Source: Geojedonia sp051814705 (GTDB lineage: Bacteria > Bacteroidota > Bacteroidia > Flavobacteriales > Flavobacteriaceae). Taken from it: a stretch of 64,000 nucleotides of DNA. A model generated the notes under the pieces. The model made no database searches, was not told the origin of the DNA, and saw only the letters and a program-made list of their open reading frames with translations. Location: positions 1,364,001-1,428,000 of the forward strand of contig JBPWQW010000001.1 of NCBI GenBank assembly GCA_051814705.1, given 5' to 3'. Positions 52,010-59,988 of the stretch are shown in pieces (the first letter of the stretch is position 1; each line of letters begins with the position of its first letter). A program made the position numbers and the translations under genes.

Positions 52010-52915
52010 ATGCGGGTTTTAATTACAGGTGCAACAGGATTGATTGGGACAGCCATAGTTAGGCAATGTCGTAAGCATCAAATTTTGGTGCACTACCTTA
52101 GCACGTCCAAATCCAAGTTGCAGCAGATCGATGGCGGCACCGGTTTTTATTGGAACCCTTCCAAAGGCATCATCGATACAGCCTGTTTTGAAGGTGTGGA
52201 TGCCATAATCAATTTGGCAGGTTCAACCCTTGCCAAACGCTGGAACCCGAAGCGAAAAACCCAAATAGTCCAAAGTAGAATACAGTCCCTGTCTCTTTTA
52301 AAGCGCAGTTTGGCACAACAAGAGCACCGTGTTAAACATCTAATTTCGGCTAGTGGAATAGGGGTTTATCCCAGTTCCTTAACCAATTATTACGACGAAA
52401 CCAGTCCTGCAAATTCCCCAACTTTTTTGGGTGAGGTGGTCGAGCAATGGGAAGCTGCAGCAGATGCCTTTACCGAGCTGGGGATTAGCACTTCAAAAAT
52501 CAGGATTGGACTGGTACTCGCCAATACTGGTGGGGCTTTGCCCGAGATGGTAAAACCCATGAAATTCTGTATGGGAGCCGTTTTTGGATCTGGCGACCAG
52601 TGGCAATCGTGGATCCATATTGATGATTTGGCAGCCTTGTTTGTGTTTGTGTTAGAGAACCAACTGGGCGGGATTTACAACGCTGTAGCGCCAAATCCCG
52701 TGACCAATTCCCTATTTACCAAAGCTGTCGCCAAGACCTTGAACAAACCTTTGTTACTACCCAGTATCCCCAAAGCCTTTATGAGCTTGCTGTTGGGCGA
52801 GATGCACCTGTTGTTATTTGAAAGCCAACGGGTAAGCAGCAAAAGGATAGAGAGCAAGGGCTTCCAGTTTACATACAACCATTTGGAGCCGGCGCTTGAG
52901 GAGTTGTTGGGGTAA
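52010..52915 (+). CDS. TIGR01777 family NAD-dependent epimerase-like protein
   Basis: 301 aa. An N-terminal Rossmann fold with GATGLIGTAIVRQCRKH, then VDAIINLAGSTLAKRWNPKRK and SASGIGVYPSSLTNYYDETS with the SDR tyrosine region, and a C-terminal DUF1731 segment (LPSIPKAFMSLLLGEMHLLLFESQRV). The family (YfcH/SulA-like) has no firm reaction. It is monocistronic and borders the accessory region to its right. Confidence 0.92.
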   Translation: MRVLITGATGLIGTAIVRQCRKHQILVHYLSTSKSKLQQIDGGTGFYWNPSKGIIDTACFEGVDAIINLAGSTLAKRWNPKRKTQIVQSRIQSLSLLKRSLAQQEHRVKHLISASGIGVYPSSLTNYYDETSPANSPTFLGEVVEQWEAAADAFTELGISTSKIRIGLVLANTGGALPEMVKPMKFCMGAVFGSGDQWQSWIHIDDLAALFVFVLENQLGGIYNAVAPNPVTNSLFTKAVAKTLNKPLLLPSIPKAFMSLLLGEMHLLLFESQRVSSKRIESKGFQFTYNHLEPALEELLG

Positions 52916-52982
52916 AATTTTAGTGTTGGAACGCGGGTGGACTTGTGTGCTAGCGGGGCGAAGCGTGTCGTTTTTTATTTTG

Positions 52983-53717
52983 TTAGTCATTTATTTCACA
53001 ATAAATTGGCATATGGTCGCTGATTTTTAACCATTTTTCTACATGTCCAATTTCAATTTTCTTTAGCCTGCTATAGAATCTTTTAGCTCCAAAAATATAA
53101 TCTATATGATATGGTCTTTCTATGTTTTTTCGAAAATACAATGTCGGATTGGTTTCTTTTCCTTGCTGTTCTCCTGTTAGATTGTGATAAAAACTTTCTA
53201 TTCCTAATTCTTTTAATTCAGCTACCACGTCAGAATGATTCCACCATCTATCCCATTCGTCCCAAACAGAACTACTATTAAAATCTCCAACTATAATTGA
53301 AGTGTTTAATTTGTCCTTATTTACTTGTAAGTATTTCCATAATTGCCCAATGTATCCGAAATTCGGTGAGTTATTTCTGTGTGTCCAAACAGCAAGTAAG
53401 TCAAAGTCCTTATTTATTTTGCAAGGCAAAAAATGTTTAACATAATGGTTTTTAAATTTATTTGACCATTCTAATTTTTCTAGTTCAATTTCTGGCTTTG
53501 CGAAAACTCCAATTCCTTTATTTTTGGTGTCACCTATCCAGAGATAATTTTCTGCCCATTCTTGATATTCTTTGTGTTGAGATTCGACCGGATTTTCACA
53601 CTCTTGAATAATGTAAATATCAGCATTAAAGTCCGATAAGTTCTCAAACTTTTTTCTTAATGCTCCATTACAATTCCAAGTTACAATTTTCAATTCCTTG
53701 TTGTTTTTCAAATTCAC
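52983..53717 (-). CDS. Endonuclease/exonuclease/phosphatase family protein
   Basis: 244 aa without a signal peptide. The EEP fold motifs appear in order: KIVTWNCNGALRKKF, IYIIQECENP (metal Glu), TSIIVGDFNSSSVWDEWD (Asp-Asn), HIDYIFGAKRF and the final SDHMPIYCEI (Asp-His). All catalytic residues are present, so it is an active Mg2+-dependent nuclease or phosphodiesterase. The substrate is unknown. It is more A+T-rich than its neighbours and lies beside a TerB-BRCT gene on the same strand, in a position that interrupts housekeeping genes. Confidence 0.9.
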   Translation of the reverse strand: MNLKNNKELKIVTWNCNGALRKKFENLSDFNADIYIIQECENPVESQHKEYQEWAENYLWIGDTKNKGIGVFAKPEIELEKLEWSNKFKNHYVKHFLPCKINKDFDLLAVWTHRNNSPNFGYIGQLWKYLQVNKDKLNTSIIVGDFNSSSVWDEWDRWWNHSDVVAELKELGIESFYHNLTGEQQGKETNPTLYFRKNIERPYHIDYIFGAKRFYSRLKKIEIGHVEKWLKISDHMPIYCEIND

Positions 53718-53854
53718 GCCAACGATCTCGGTTATGAGTAGTTGAGTGGATTAATAATTAAATTTGCAAGCAAACACCAAGCTAAAAATTCATGAAGATT
53801 TTTAGGGTAGGCGAGAACAAGCAATTAATTATATACTGTATTTCTAGTAGTTTT

Positions 53855-54757
53855 TTATTTCAATTCCTCAATTAAATCTATAAAATCGAATTCGTGAATA
53901 AGCGATATTTTATGCCCGTTTTTTCTCAATTCCAGTGCTTTTTCAACTTTCCGTCCGTAGCAAGCGAAAGCCCAAGCCGGATTTCCATTGTCTCCTACAA
54001 TAAGATAATCCGTTTTTTTGGTCAACGTTTTGGTTGGAATTCCACCCAAATCAGATATTGTTTTTTCTAATGATGCTCTATTTCCACTTTTTAAAACTCC
54101 AGTTATGCAAAAAGTCTTTCCATCTAGTTCTATTTCTGGGTCACTTGTGCAGTATCCAGATATATTAATGTCAATTGTTTCATGATTTATTTGTTCTTCA
54201 ATATTTTTGTTTTCTAAATTCACAAATTGGTTTAAGTAAGCTTTTAGCACCAATTTTTCTTCTTCTTCAACTTTTCTATCTGAAACTATTGACAAAATTA
54301 AGCTTCTAATTTCATCATAAGGATAGTAAGTACTCAAATGAGTATTTGCATTAAGCCATTTTTGAAGATCATAGATTTCTTTTTCGTCAATTATTCCGTC
54401 TGCTAAAATTCCGTGACAAATTCCTTGAAGAATTTGTAGGTCAGAAGTTACTCCATTATAATAAAAGTTGTCATTATCATATTTTTGACATAGCCAAAAT
54501 AAATCCTCAATTGTTTCTGTTCCTGGAATATTGTTAGAAACAGTTTCCTCAATTATGGTCATAAATTCTTTGAAAGGATTTCTGTTTATTAAATCTCTAT
54601 GATTTGATGCCCATTTCCGAAGTTCGTTAACTTCTTCTTTGCTTACTTCATTGTCTGAATTAATTCCAATTAATATTCCTTTTAGAGAACTTATAGCTTT
54701 GTCAGCTCTAGCTTTTGAAGTAACAATATTTAATTCTTTTTGACTTAATTCATTCAT
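53855..54757 (-). CDS. TerB-like/BRCT domain protein
   Basis: 300 aa from the ATG at 54757 (MNELSQKELNIVTSK). Residues about 10-195 are helical and contain two TerB-like acidic repeats: GINSDNEVSKEEVNELRKW and GILADGIIDEKEIYDLQKW. Residues about 215-300 are a BRCT domain (KTFCITGVLKSGNRASLEKT, then GIPTKTLTKKTDYLIVGDNG) like the one at the end of bacterial ligase. BRCT domains bind DNA ends or phosphoproteins. Stand-alone TerB-BRCT proteins occur in accessory regions, and the role is unknown. With the EEP gene it may form a DNA-processing pair, but a 137-base gap separates them. Confidence 0.85.
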   Translation of the reverse strand: MNELSQKELNIVTSKARADKAISSLKGILIGINSDNEVSKEEVNELRKWASNHRDLINRNPFKEFMTIIEETVSNNIPGTETIEDLFWLCQKYDNDNFYYNGVTSDLQILQGICHGILADGIIDEKEIYDLQKWLNANTHLSTYYPYDEIRSLILSIVSDRKVEEEEKLVLKAYLNQFVNLENKNIEEQINHETIDINISGYCTSDPEIELDGKTFCITGVLKSGNRASLEKTISDLGGIPTKTLTKKTDYLIVGDNGNPAWAFACYGRKVEKALELRKNGHKISLIHEFDFIDLIEELK

Positions 54758-54863
54758 TGATTTCGTTTTTATCAAATTACTGGCAACATATGGTTATAAA
54801 CACAAGTAGTTTAATCAGCTGTACATAACCACTTACAAATCTAAGAATTTTATCCATTCCATT

Positions 54864-54883
54864 TATACGTAGAACTACGTATA
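54864..54883. promoter_or_regulatory. TATACGTAG palindrome upstream of grpE
   Basis: TATACGTAG-AA-CTACGTATA is a perfect dyad of 9-bp arms, about 40 bases upstream of the grpE -33 element and about 107 bases upstream of the divergent TerB-BRCT start. It is a likely regulator binding site. Confidence 0.5.
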
Positions 54884-54923
54884 TTCTTGTCGCCAAAACC
54901 AGCTAAAATATTTTTTCGTGACA

Positions 54924-54961
54924 TTTTGACAAATTCAACATATTGGCAGTACTTTTGCCAA
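54924..54961 (+). promoter_or_regulatory. grpE-dnaJ promoter with overlapping dyad
   Basis: TTTTG (54924-54928), a 21-base spacer and TACTTTTG (54950-54957) form a full Bacteroidota promoter. A dyad TTGGCA-N7-TGCCAA (54943-54961) overlaps the -7 box, as an operator would. No CIRCE sequence is present. Confidence 0.7.
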
Positions 54962-55006
54962 ACCTAAATCGAAGATTACATACTGTTAAAAAAACGAGCA
55001 CGAACT

Positions 55007-55540
55007 ATGAGCAAAAAAGACAGCAAAAAACACAAGAACAGTGAGCAAGTGGAGGGCCAAGCTACTGAAACGGCACAGGTAGAAACACGTTCTGCTGAAG
55101 AGCAGTTAACAGAAGACCTCGCCAAGGAAAAAGATAAATTTATTAGGTTGTTTGCCGAGTTTGAAAACTACAAACGCCGTACGGCTAAGGAGCGTTTCGA
55201 TTTGTTTAAAACCGCTAGCGAAGACGTGATGAAAGCCATGCTTCCTGTTTTAGACGATTTTGATCGGGCCTATGTGGAAATTTCAAAAACTGAGGAAAAA
55301 AACCTGCTCAAAGGGGTAGAACTCATCAGTGCCAAATTAAGGGACACCTTAAAAAGTAAAGGTTTAGAGCCCATAACCGTAGCACAGGGCGATGCCTTTA
55401 ATGCCGATGATCACGAAGCGATTACGCAAATTCCAGCACCATCTGATGACCTAAAAGGTAAAATCATCGACGTGGTCGAAAAAGGTTATAAATTGGGAGA
55501 TAAAGTAATACGTTTCCCTAAAGTAGTGATAGGACAATAA
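55007..55540 (+). CDS. grpE: Nucleotide exchange factor GrpE
   Basis: 177 aa. An acidic, Lys-rich N-terminus is followed by the long dimerisation helix and the signature AEFENYKRRTAKERFDLFKTA, then MLPVLDDFDRAY and the beta-wing region ADDHEAITQIPAPSDDLKGKI. It releases ADP from DnaK. It is 48 bases upstream of dnaJ and shares its promoter. dnaK and hrcA are not in the window. Confidence 0.95.
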   Translation: MSKKDSKKHKNSEQVEGQATETAQVETRSAEEQLTEDLAKEKDKFIRLFAEFENYKRRTAKERFDLFKTASEDVMKAMLPVLDDFDRAYVEISKTEEKNLLKGVELISAKLRDTLKSKGLEPITVAQGDAFNADDHEAITQIPAPSDDLKGKIIDVVEKGYKLGDKVIRFPKVVIGQ

Positions 55541-55588
55541 GAATTAATTTAAAAAGTCCTTTCTTTTGGAAAGGATTTAGGATAGGAC

Positions 55589-56713
55589 ATGGCAAAAGAA
55601 GATTATTACGATTTATTAGGAATTACTAAAAGTGCAACTGCCGATGAGATTAAAAAGGCTTATCGGAAGATGGCTATAAAATACCATCCAGATAAAAACC
55701 CAAATGACAAATCGGCCGAAGAAAAATTCAAGAAAGCTGCCGAGGCTTATGAAGTTTTAAGCGATCCCAATAAAAAATCTAAATACGACCAATTTGGTCA
55801 TCAGGCCTTTGAAGGAGGAGGTTTTGGTGGTGGACAAAACATGAACATGGAAGATATCTTCAGCCAGTTTGGAGATATATTTGGTGGTGCCTTTGGCGGT
55901 GGCGGATTTTCTGGTTTTAGTGGCGGTTTTGGCGGTGGCCAACGCCGTGTTAAAGGCAGTAACTTACGCATTCGCGTCAACTTGACGCTAGATGAAATTG
56001 CCAATGGTGTAGAAAAGAAAATCAAAGTCAAACGCAAAGTTCAGGCATCAGGAACGACCTATAAAACCTGTTCGACCTGTCATGGTTCTGGTCAGGTTAC
56101 ACGGGTCACCAATACCATTTTAGGCCGTATGCAAACGGCTTCACCTTGCCCAACTTGTGGTGGCGCTGGTGAAATGATTGACAAAAAGCCAGCCGATGCC
56201 GATATGCAAGGCATGAAAATTAAAGAGGAAACCGTAGCGGTAAAAATTCCGCCAGGTGTGGTTGATGGCATGCAATTAAAAGTGACTGGTAAAGGTAACG
56301 AAGCACCCGGAAATGGTATTTCTGGAGATTTGTTGGTGGCTATTCAGGAAGAAGAACATCCGACTTTAAAACGCGAAGGCGACAATTTACATTACGATAT
56401 GTATGTGAGCCTTCCGGACGCGGTATTGGGAAATTCTAAAGAAATTGATACCGTAACTGGCAAAGTGCGGATTAAAATTGAACCTGGCGTGCAATCGGGT
56501 AAGATCTTGCGCTTGCGCGGTAAGGGCATCCCAAGTATTAATGGCTATGGAAAAGGCGACCTATTGGTGCATGTTAATGTGTGGACTCCCAAAACCCTAA
56601 ACAAGCAACAAAAAGATTTTTTTGAGAGCATGAAGGACGATGAACATTTCCAGCCTAAGCCAGATAGTGATGATAAATCATTTTTTGAAAAAGTTAAAGA
56701 TATGTTTTCTTAA
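55589..56713 (+). CDS. dnaJ: Chaperone DnaJ with reduced zinc-finger region
   Basis: 374 aa. A J domain (1-70) with the HPD motif in IKYHPDKNPN, then a Gly/Phe-rich region (about 72-120). Only two of the four CxxCxGxG zinc motifs remain: CSTCHGSG (from Cys161) and CPTCGGAG. At the positions of the first and fourth motifs are VQASGTTYKT and DKKPADADMQGMK, so one of the two zinc sites is absent. The C-terminal substrate-binding domain is complete. It stimulates DnaK ATPase. Two strong hairpin terminators follow. Confidence 0.95.
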   Translation: MAKEDYYDLLGITKSATADEIKKAYRKMAIKYHPDKNPNDKSAEEKFKKAAEAYEVLSDPNKKSKYDQFGHQAFEGGGFGGGQNMNMEDIFSQFGDIFGGAFGGGGFSGFSGGFGGGQRRVKGSNLRIRVNLTLDEIANGVEKKIKVKRKVQASGTTYKTCSTCHGSGQVTRVTNTILGRMQTASPCPTCGGAGEMIDKKPADADMQGMKIKEETVAVKIPPGVVDGMQLKVTGKGNEAPGNGISGDLLVAIQEEEHPTLKREGDNLHYDMYVSLPDAVLGNSKEIDTVTGKVRIKIEPGVQSGKILRLRGKGIPSINGYGKGDLLVHVNVWTPKTLNKQQKDFFESMKDDEHFQPKPDSDDKSFFEKVKDMFS

Positions 56714-56746
56714 GAATCCTTTTTTTAAGAAAAAACACTATATTTG

Positions 56747-56784
56747 ATTATCACTAATTTGCGTTAGTGATAATTTTTCTTTTT
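56747..56784 (+). terminator. First terminator after dnaJ
   Basis: Stem ATTATCACTAA / TTAGTGATAAT (56747-56757 and 56764-56774), 6-base loop, followed by TTTTCTTTTTC. Confidence 0.85.
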
Positions 56785-56798
56785 CATAGCAATTTTTT

Positions 56799-56836
56799 CC
56801 CATCCTTAAAATTTATTAAGGATGGGTTTTGTTTTT
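56799..56836 (+). terminator. Second terminator after dnaJ
   Basis: Stem CCCATCCTTAA / TTAAGGATGGG (56799-56809 and 56816-56826), 6-base loop, followed by TTTTGTTTTTT. It is only 15 bases after the first terminator. Confidence 0.85.
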
Positions 56837-56932
56837 TGGTCAAAATGTTAAATATTGCCCAAATTTTAAAGTTGCCTTTAGTAACATTTGGTATCTTTAC
56901 TCAATTATGTACTATCCATAATCCACGTATTT

Positions 56933-57859
56933 ATGAATGATTTATTAGTTGCCGATTCGGTTACCAAACACTTTGGAGACTTTAAGGCACTAAATGAGGT
57001 TTCCATATCGGTTCCAAAAGGCAGTATTTTTGGACTACTAGGTCCTAACGGAGCTGGAAAAACCACCCTGATTAGAATTATCAATCAAATCACCATGCCC
57101 GATAGCGGCACGGTCTTTTTGGATGGCGCAGCGTTGCAACCCGACCATATTCGGGATATAGGCTATTTGCCAGAAGAGCGCGGTTTGTACAAATCGATGA
57201 AGGTGGGCGAACAAGCCTTGTATTTGGCACAGCTTAAAGGCATGACCAAAACCGAAGCGAAAGAACGCTTAAAATATTGGTTTGACAAGTTGGACATCGG
57301 GGAGTGGTGGAACAAAAAAATCCAAGAATTAAGTAAAGGACAAGCACAAAAAATCCAGTTCGTGGTCACGGTACTGCACCGTCCCAAACTGCTAATATTT
57401 GACGAGCCCTTTTCGGGATTTGACCCCATAAATGCCAATGTGATTAAAGATGAGATTCTTCAATTGCGAGATGAAGGCGCTACGGTTATTTTTTCGACAC
57501 ATCGCATGGAATCGGTGGAAGAATTATGCGACCATATTGCGCTCATCCATAAATCCAATAAAATACTGGATGGAAAGTTAAACGATATTAAACGCGAGTT
57601 CAAGACCAATACTTTTGAAGTGGGCATGCAAACCAAGAATGTTGAAGAGCTTACCAAAGTGATTCAAGAAAAGTTCAAGGTCTTGCCAGCTACCTTTAAA
57701 AGTCTCAATGATGATATCAAACTGAACATCCAACTCAACGGAAACGCAACCTCCAACGATTTGTTATCGTTTTTGACCTCAAAGGCCGAAGTGCATCACT
57801 TTGTGGAAGTGATTCCAAGTGTAAACGATATATTTATTAAAACCGTAAAAGACCATTAG
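56933..57859 (+). CDS. ABC transporter ATP-binding protein (NatA-like)
   Basis: 308 aa from the ATG at 56933 (MNDLLVADSVTKHFGDFKAL). Walker A is GPNGAGKTT, the signature LSKGQAQKI replaces LSGGQ, and Walker B is LLIFDEPFSGFDP; the H-loop is FSTHRMESVEEL. The C-terminal domain (about 220-308) is the DUF4162-type extension of exporters. With the permease 1 base downstream it forms a NatAB-like Na+ or drug exporter. The start at 56888 would add 15 residues unlike other family members. Confidence 0.93.
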   Translation: MNDLLVADSVTKHFGDFKALNEVSISVPKGSIFGLLGPNGAGKTTLIRIINQITMPDSGTVFLDGAALQPDHIRDIGYLPEERGLYKSMKVGEQALYLAQLKGMTKTEAKERLKYWFDKLDIGEWWNKKIQELSKGQAQKIQFVVTVLHRPKLLIFDEPFSGFDPINANVIKDEILQLRDEGATVIFSTHRMESVEELCDHIALIHKSNKILDGKLNDIKREFKTNTFEVGMQTKNVEELTKVIQEKFKVLPATFKSLNDDIKLNIQLNGNATSNDLLSFLTSKAEVHHFVEVIPSVNDIFIKTVKDH

Positions 57860-57860
57860 T

Positions 57861-59153
57861 ATGAACCATTTATCCTTGATCATCCAACGAGAATACCTTA
57901 CCAAGGTCAGGAACAAATCGTTCATTATCATGACCGTGTTGAGTCCGTTAATCATGATTGCCCTCATAGCGGTTGTAGCCTATTTGTCACAAATCAACAA
58001 TACTAAACAGCGTACCATTGCCGTATTAGATGAAGCTGGATTGGTAAGTGATGTCTTCAAAAAAGAAGATCATATTACTTATGACCTTTTAAAAGATATT
58101 TCGCTTGCCGATGCCATTGAACAGGTTAAGGCAAAAGAACAATATGGCTTGCTTTATATTCCAAATAACGCCGACATTAACAATATTTCTGAACATATCA
58201 AATTCTATTCGGAAGATTCCCCTTCATTGACCATTATGTCTGGTTTGGAGAGCAAATTGGAAAAAAAGCTTACCGATGTCAAATTACAATTAGATGGCGT
58301 TGATATTGAAAAAATAAGGACTTCAAAAACGCATATTAGTATATCTCAGGAAAGTTTTACTGGTGAGACCACTTCAAAAATTGATAATATTTTGAAATTA
58401 TCTTTTGGGGGCATTGCGGGTTATTTGTTGTTTATGTTCATCATTATTTATGGCAATATGATCATGCGCAGCGTAATCGAAGAAAAAACAAGTCGGATTA
58501 TTGAGGTCATTATCTCGTCTGTAAAACCGATTCAATTGATGATGGGTAAGATTATAGGTACTTCATTGGCGGGCATTACCCAGTTTGTAATATGGATTAT
58601 TTTGGGAGGAGTTGCTATGGTGATTTTATCTTCCATTTTTGGTGTTAGTTTCACACAACTGCAAGCACCACAACAGGAATTGATGCAAAATGCCAATGAA
58701 ATGCAGATGATTATCACCGCATTTTATAACCTTCCTATAACTAATTTATTAATTGCCTTTATGTGTTTCTTTTTGGGAGGGTATTTACTTTACAGTTCAT
58801 TTTACGCAGCAATTGGTGCCGCAGTAGATAACGAAACCGATACCCAACAATTTATTATGCCCATTTTGATGCCCTTAATTTTGGCAGTATATGTGGGTAT
58901 TTTTACCGTTATAGAAGATCCGCACGGGACAGTCTCTACGGTGTTTTCGTTTGTACCATTAACATCACCAGTTGTCATGTTAATGCGCATACCGTTTGGG
59001 GTTCCAATTTGGCAACAATTGTTATCTTTAGGAATATTAATAGGGACTTTTATCCTATCGGTTTGGTTTGCAGCCAAAATATATAGGGTAGGGATTTTAA
59101 TGTACGGGAAAAAACCAACCTATAAAGAGCTTTATAAATGGTTAAAATATTAA
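57861..59153 (+). CDS. ABC-2 type transporter permease (NatB-like)
   Basis: 430 aa. A first membrane helix (SFIIMTVLSPLIMIALIAVVAYL) precedes a large extracytoplasmic domain (about 45-165), then five membrane segments with the ABC-2 motif RSVIEEKTSRIIEVIISSVKPIQLMMGKIIGT and QFIMPILMPLIL. It is the membrane partner of the ATPase encoded just upstream. The substrate is unknown; Na+ export by NatAB is the closest named system. Confidence 0.92.
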   Translation: MNHLSLIIQREYLTKVRNKSFIIMTVLSPLIMIALIAVVAYLSQINNTKQRTIAVLDEAGLVSDVFKKEDHITYDLLKDISLADAIEQVKAKEQYGLLYIPNNADINNISEHIKFYSEDSPSLTIMSGLESKLEKKLTDVKLQLDGVDIEKIRTSKTHISISQESFTGETTSKIDNILKLSFGGIAGYLLFMFIIIYGNMIMRSVIEEKTSRIIEVIISSVKPIQLMMGKIIGTSLAGITQFVIWIILGGVAMVILSSIFGVSFTQLQAPQQELMQNANEMQMIITAFYNLPITNLLIAFMCFFLGGYLLYSSFYAAIGAAVDNETDTQQFIMPILMPLILAVYVGIFTVIEDPHGTVSTVFSFVPLTSPVVMLMRIPFGVPIWQQLLSLGILIGTFILSVWFAAKIYRVGILMYGKKPTYKELYKWLKY

Positions 59154-59154
59154 T

Positions 59155-59985
59155 ATGAAAGAGATTCTAGAACTTTTAAATGAGCCCTATCAGATAACAG
59201 AGCATATATCGGTAAGTATCATGAATCTCTTGATATTGACTGCGGTATTACTTGTAGTTAGTGTACTGTTAACCATAATCAGAAAATTCTTGAGCCGAAA
59301 AATGCCTCAAGACGACAAGAAAAAATTTAAAGTCGTTTTTGGCTATGCTGGATGGTTGGTTTATGTTTTAGTCATACTCATTACTTTTGATAGTTTGGGG
59401 ATTAAAGTCACTGGGATATTTGCTGCTTCTGCGGCGGTATTGATTGGTGTTGGGCTAGCTCTACAAACCTTATTTCAAGACATTATTTCTGGAGTTTTTA
59501 TATTGGTGGATCAATCCGTTCATGTTGGAGACATCATAGAGATTGAGGGCAAAATAGGGAGGGTTGAAGAAGTTAAATTAAGGACGACAAGAGCCACAAC
59601 AGCCGATAATAAAGTATTAGTGATTCCAAACCATCTTTACCTGACCAACAGTTTGTACAATTGGACACAAAATGGCGTCATGACCCGTGAATCGGTATCG
59701 GTGGGTGTGGCTTATGGGAGTGATGTGCAATTGGTAAAAAAACTCTTGCTACAGGCGGCTTCAAGTCAGCCCGAAGTGCTGGTAACGCCACCACCTGCGG
59801 TATTATTCACAGATTTTGGAGACAGTTCACTAAATTTTAAGGTGACCTTTACTTTGGCCGATAGTTTTAATGCGCGCTTTCCACAGAGCAATATCCGTTT
59901 CGAAATCGACCGTCTATTTAGAGAACATAGCGTCAACATTCCATTCCCTCAAAGAGATATTCATATAATTGAAAAAAATAAATAA
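59155..59985 (+). CDS. MscS-type mechanosensitive channel
   Basis: 276 aa with three membrane segments, the last containing the pore helix (AASAAVLIGVGLALQTLFQD), followed by the beta domain (VHVGDIIEIEGKIGRVEEV, TADNKVLVIPNHLYLTNSL) and a C-terminal alpha/beta domain. It opens under membrane tension to release solutes. It begins 1 base after the permease stop and lies 3 bases before a sigma-54 activator gene, so the four genes are probably one transcript. Confidence 0.94.
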   Translation: MKEILELLNEPYQITEHISVSIMNLLILTAVLLVVSVLLTIIRKFLSRKMPQDDKKKFKVVFGYAGWLVYVLVILITFDSLGIKVTGIFAASAAVLIGVGLALQTLFQDIISGVFILVDQSVHVGDIIEIEGKIGRVEEVKLRTTRATTADNKVLVIPNHLYLTNSLYNWTQNGVMTRESVSVGVAYGSDVQLVKKLLLQAASSQPEVLVTPPPAVLFTDFGDSSLNFKVTFTLADSFNARFPQSNIRFEIDRLFREHSVNIPFPQRDIHIIEKNK

Positions 59986-59988
59986 AGC

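Noticed and set aside
54776..55006. CIRCE/HrcA operator before grpE
   Set aside because: No TTAGCACTC-N9-GAGTGCTAA pattern is present.
55757..56037. Two Pro/Lys-rich minus-strand ORFs
   Set aside because: They are antisense shadows of the Gly/Phe-rich part of dnaJ.
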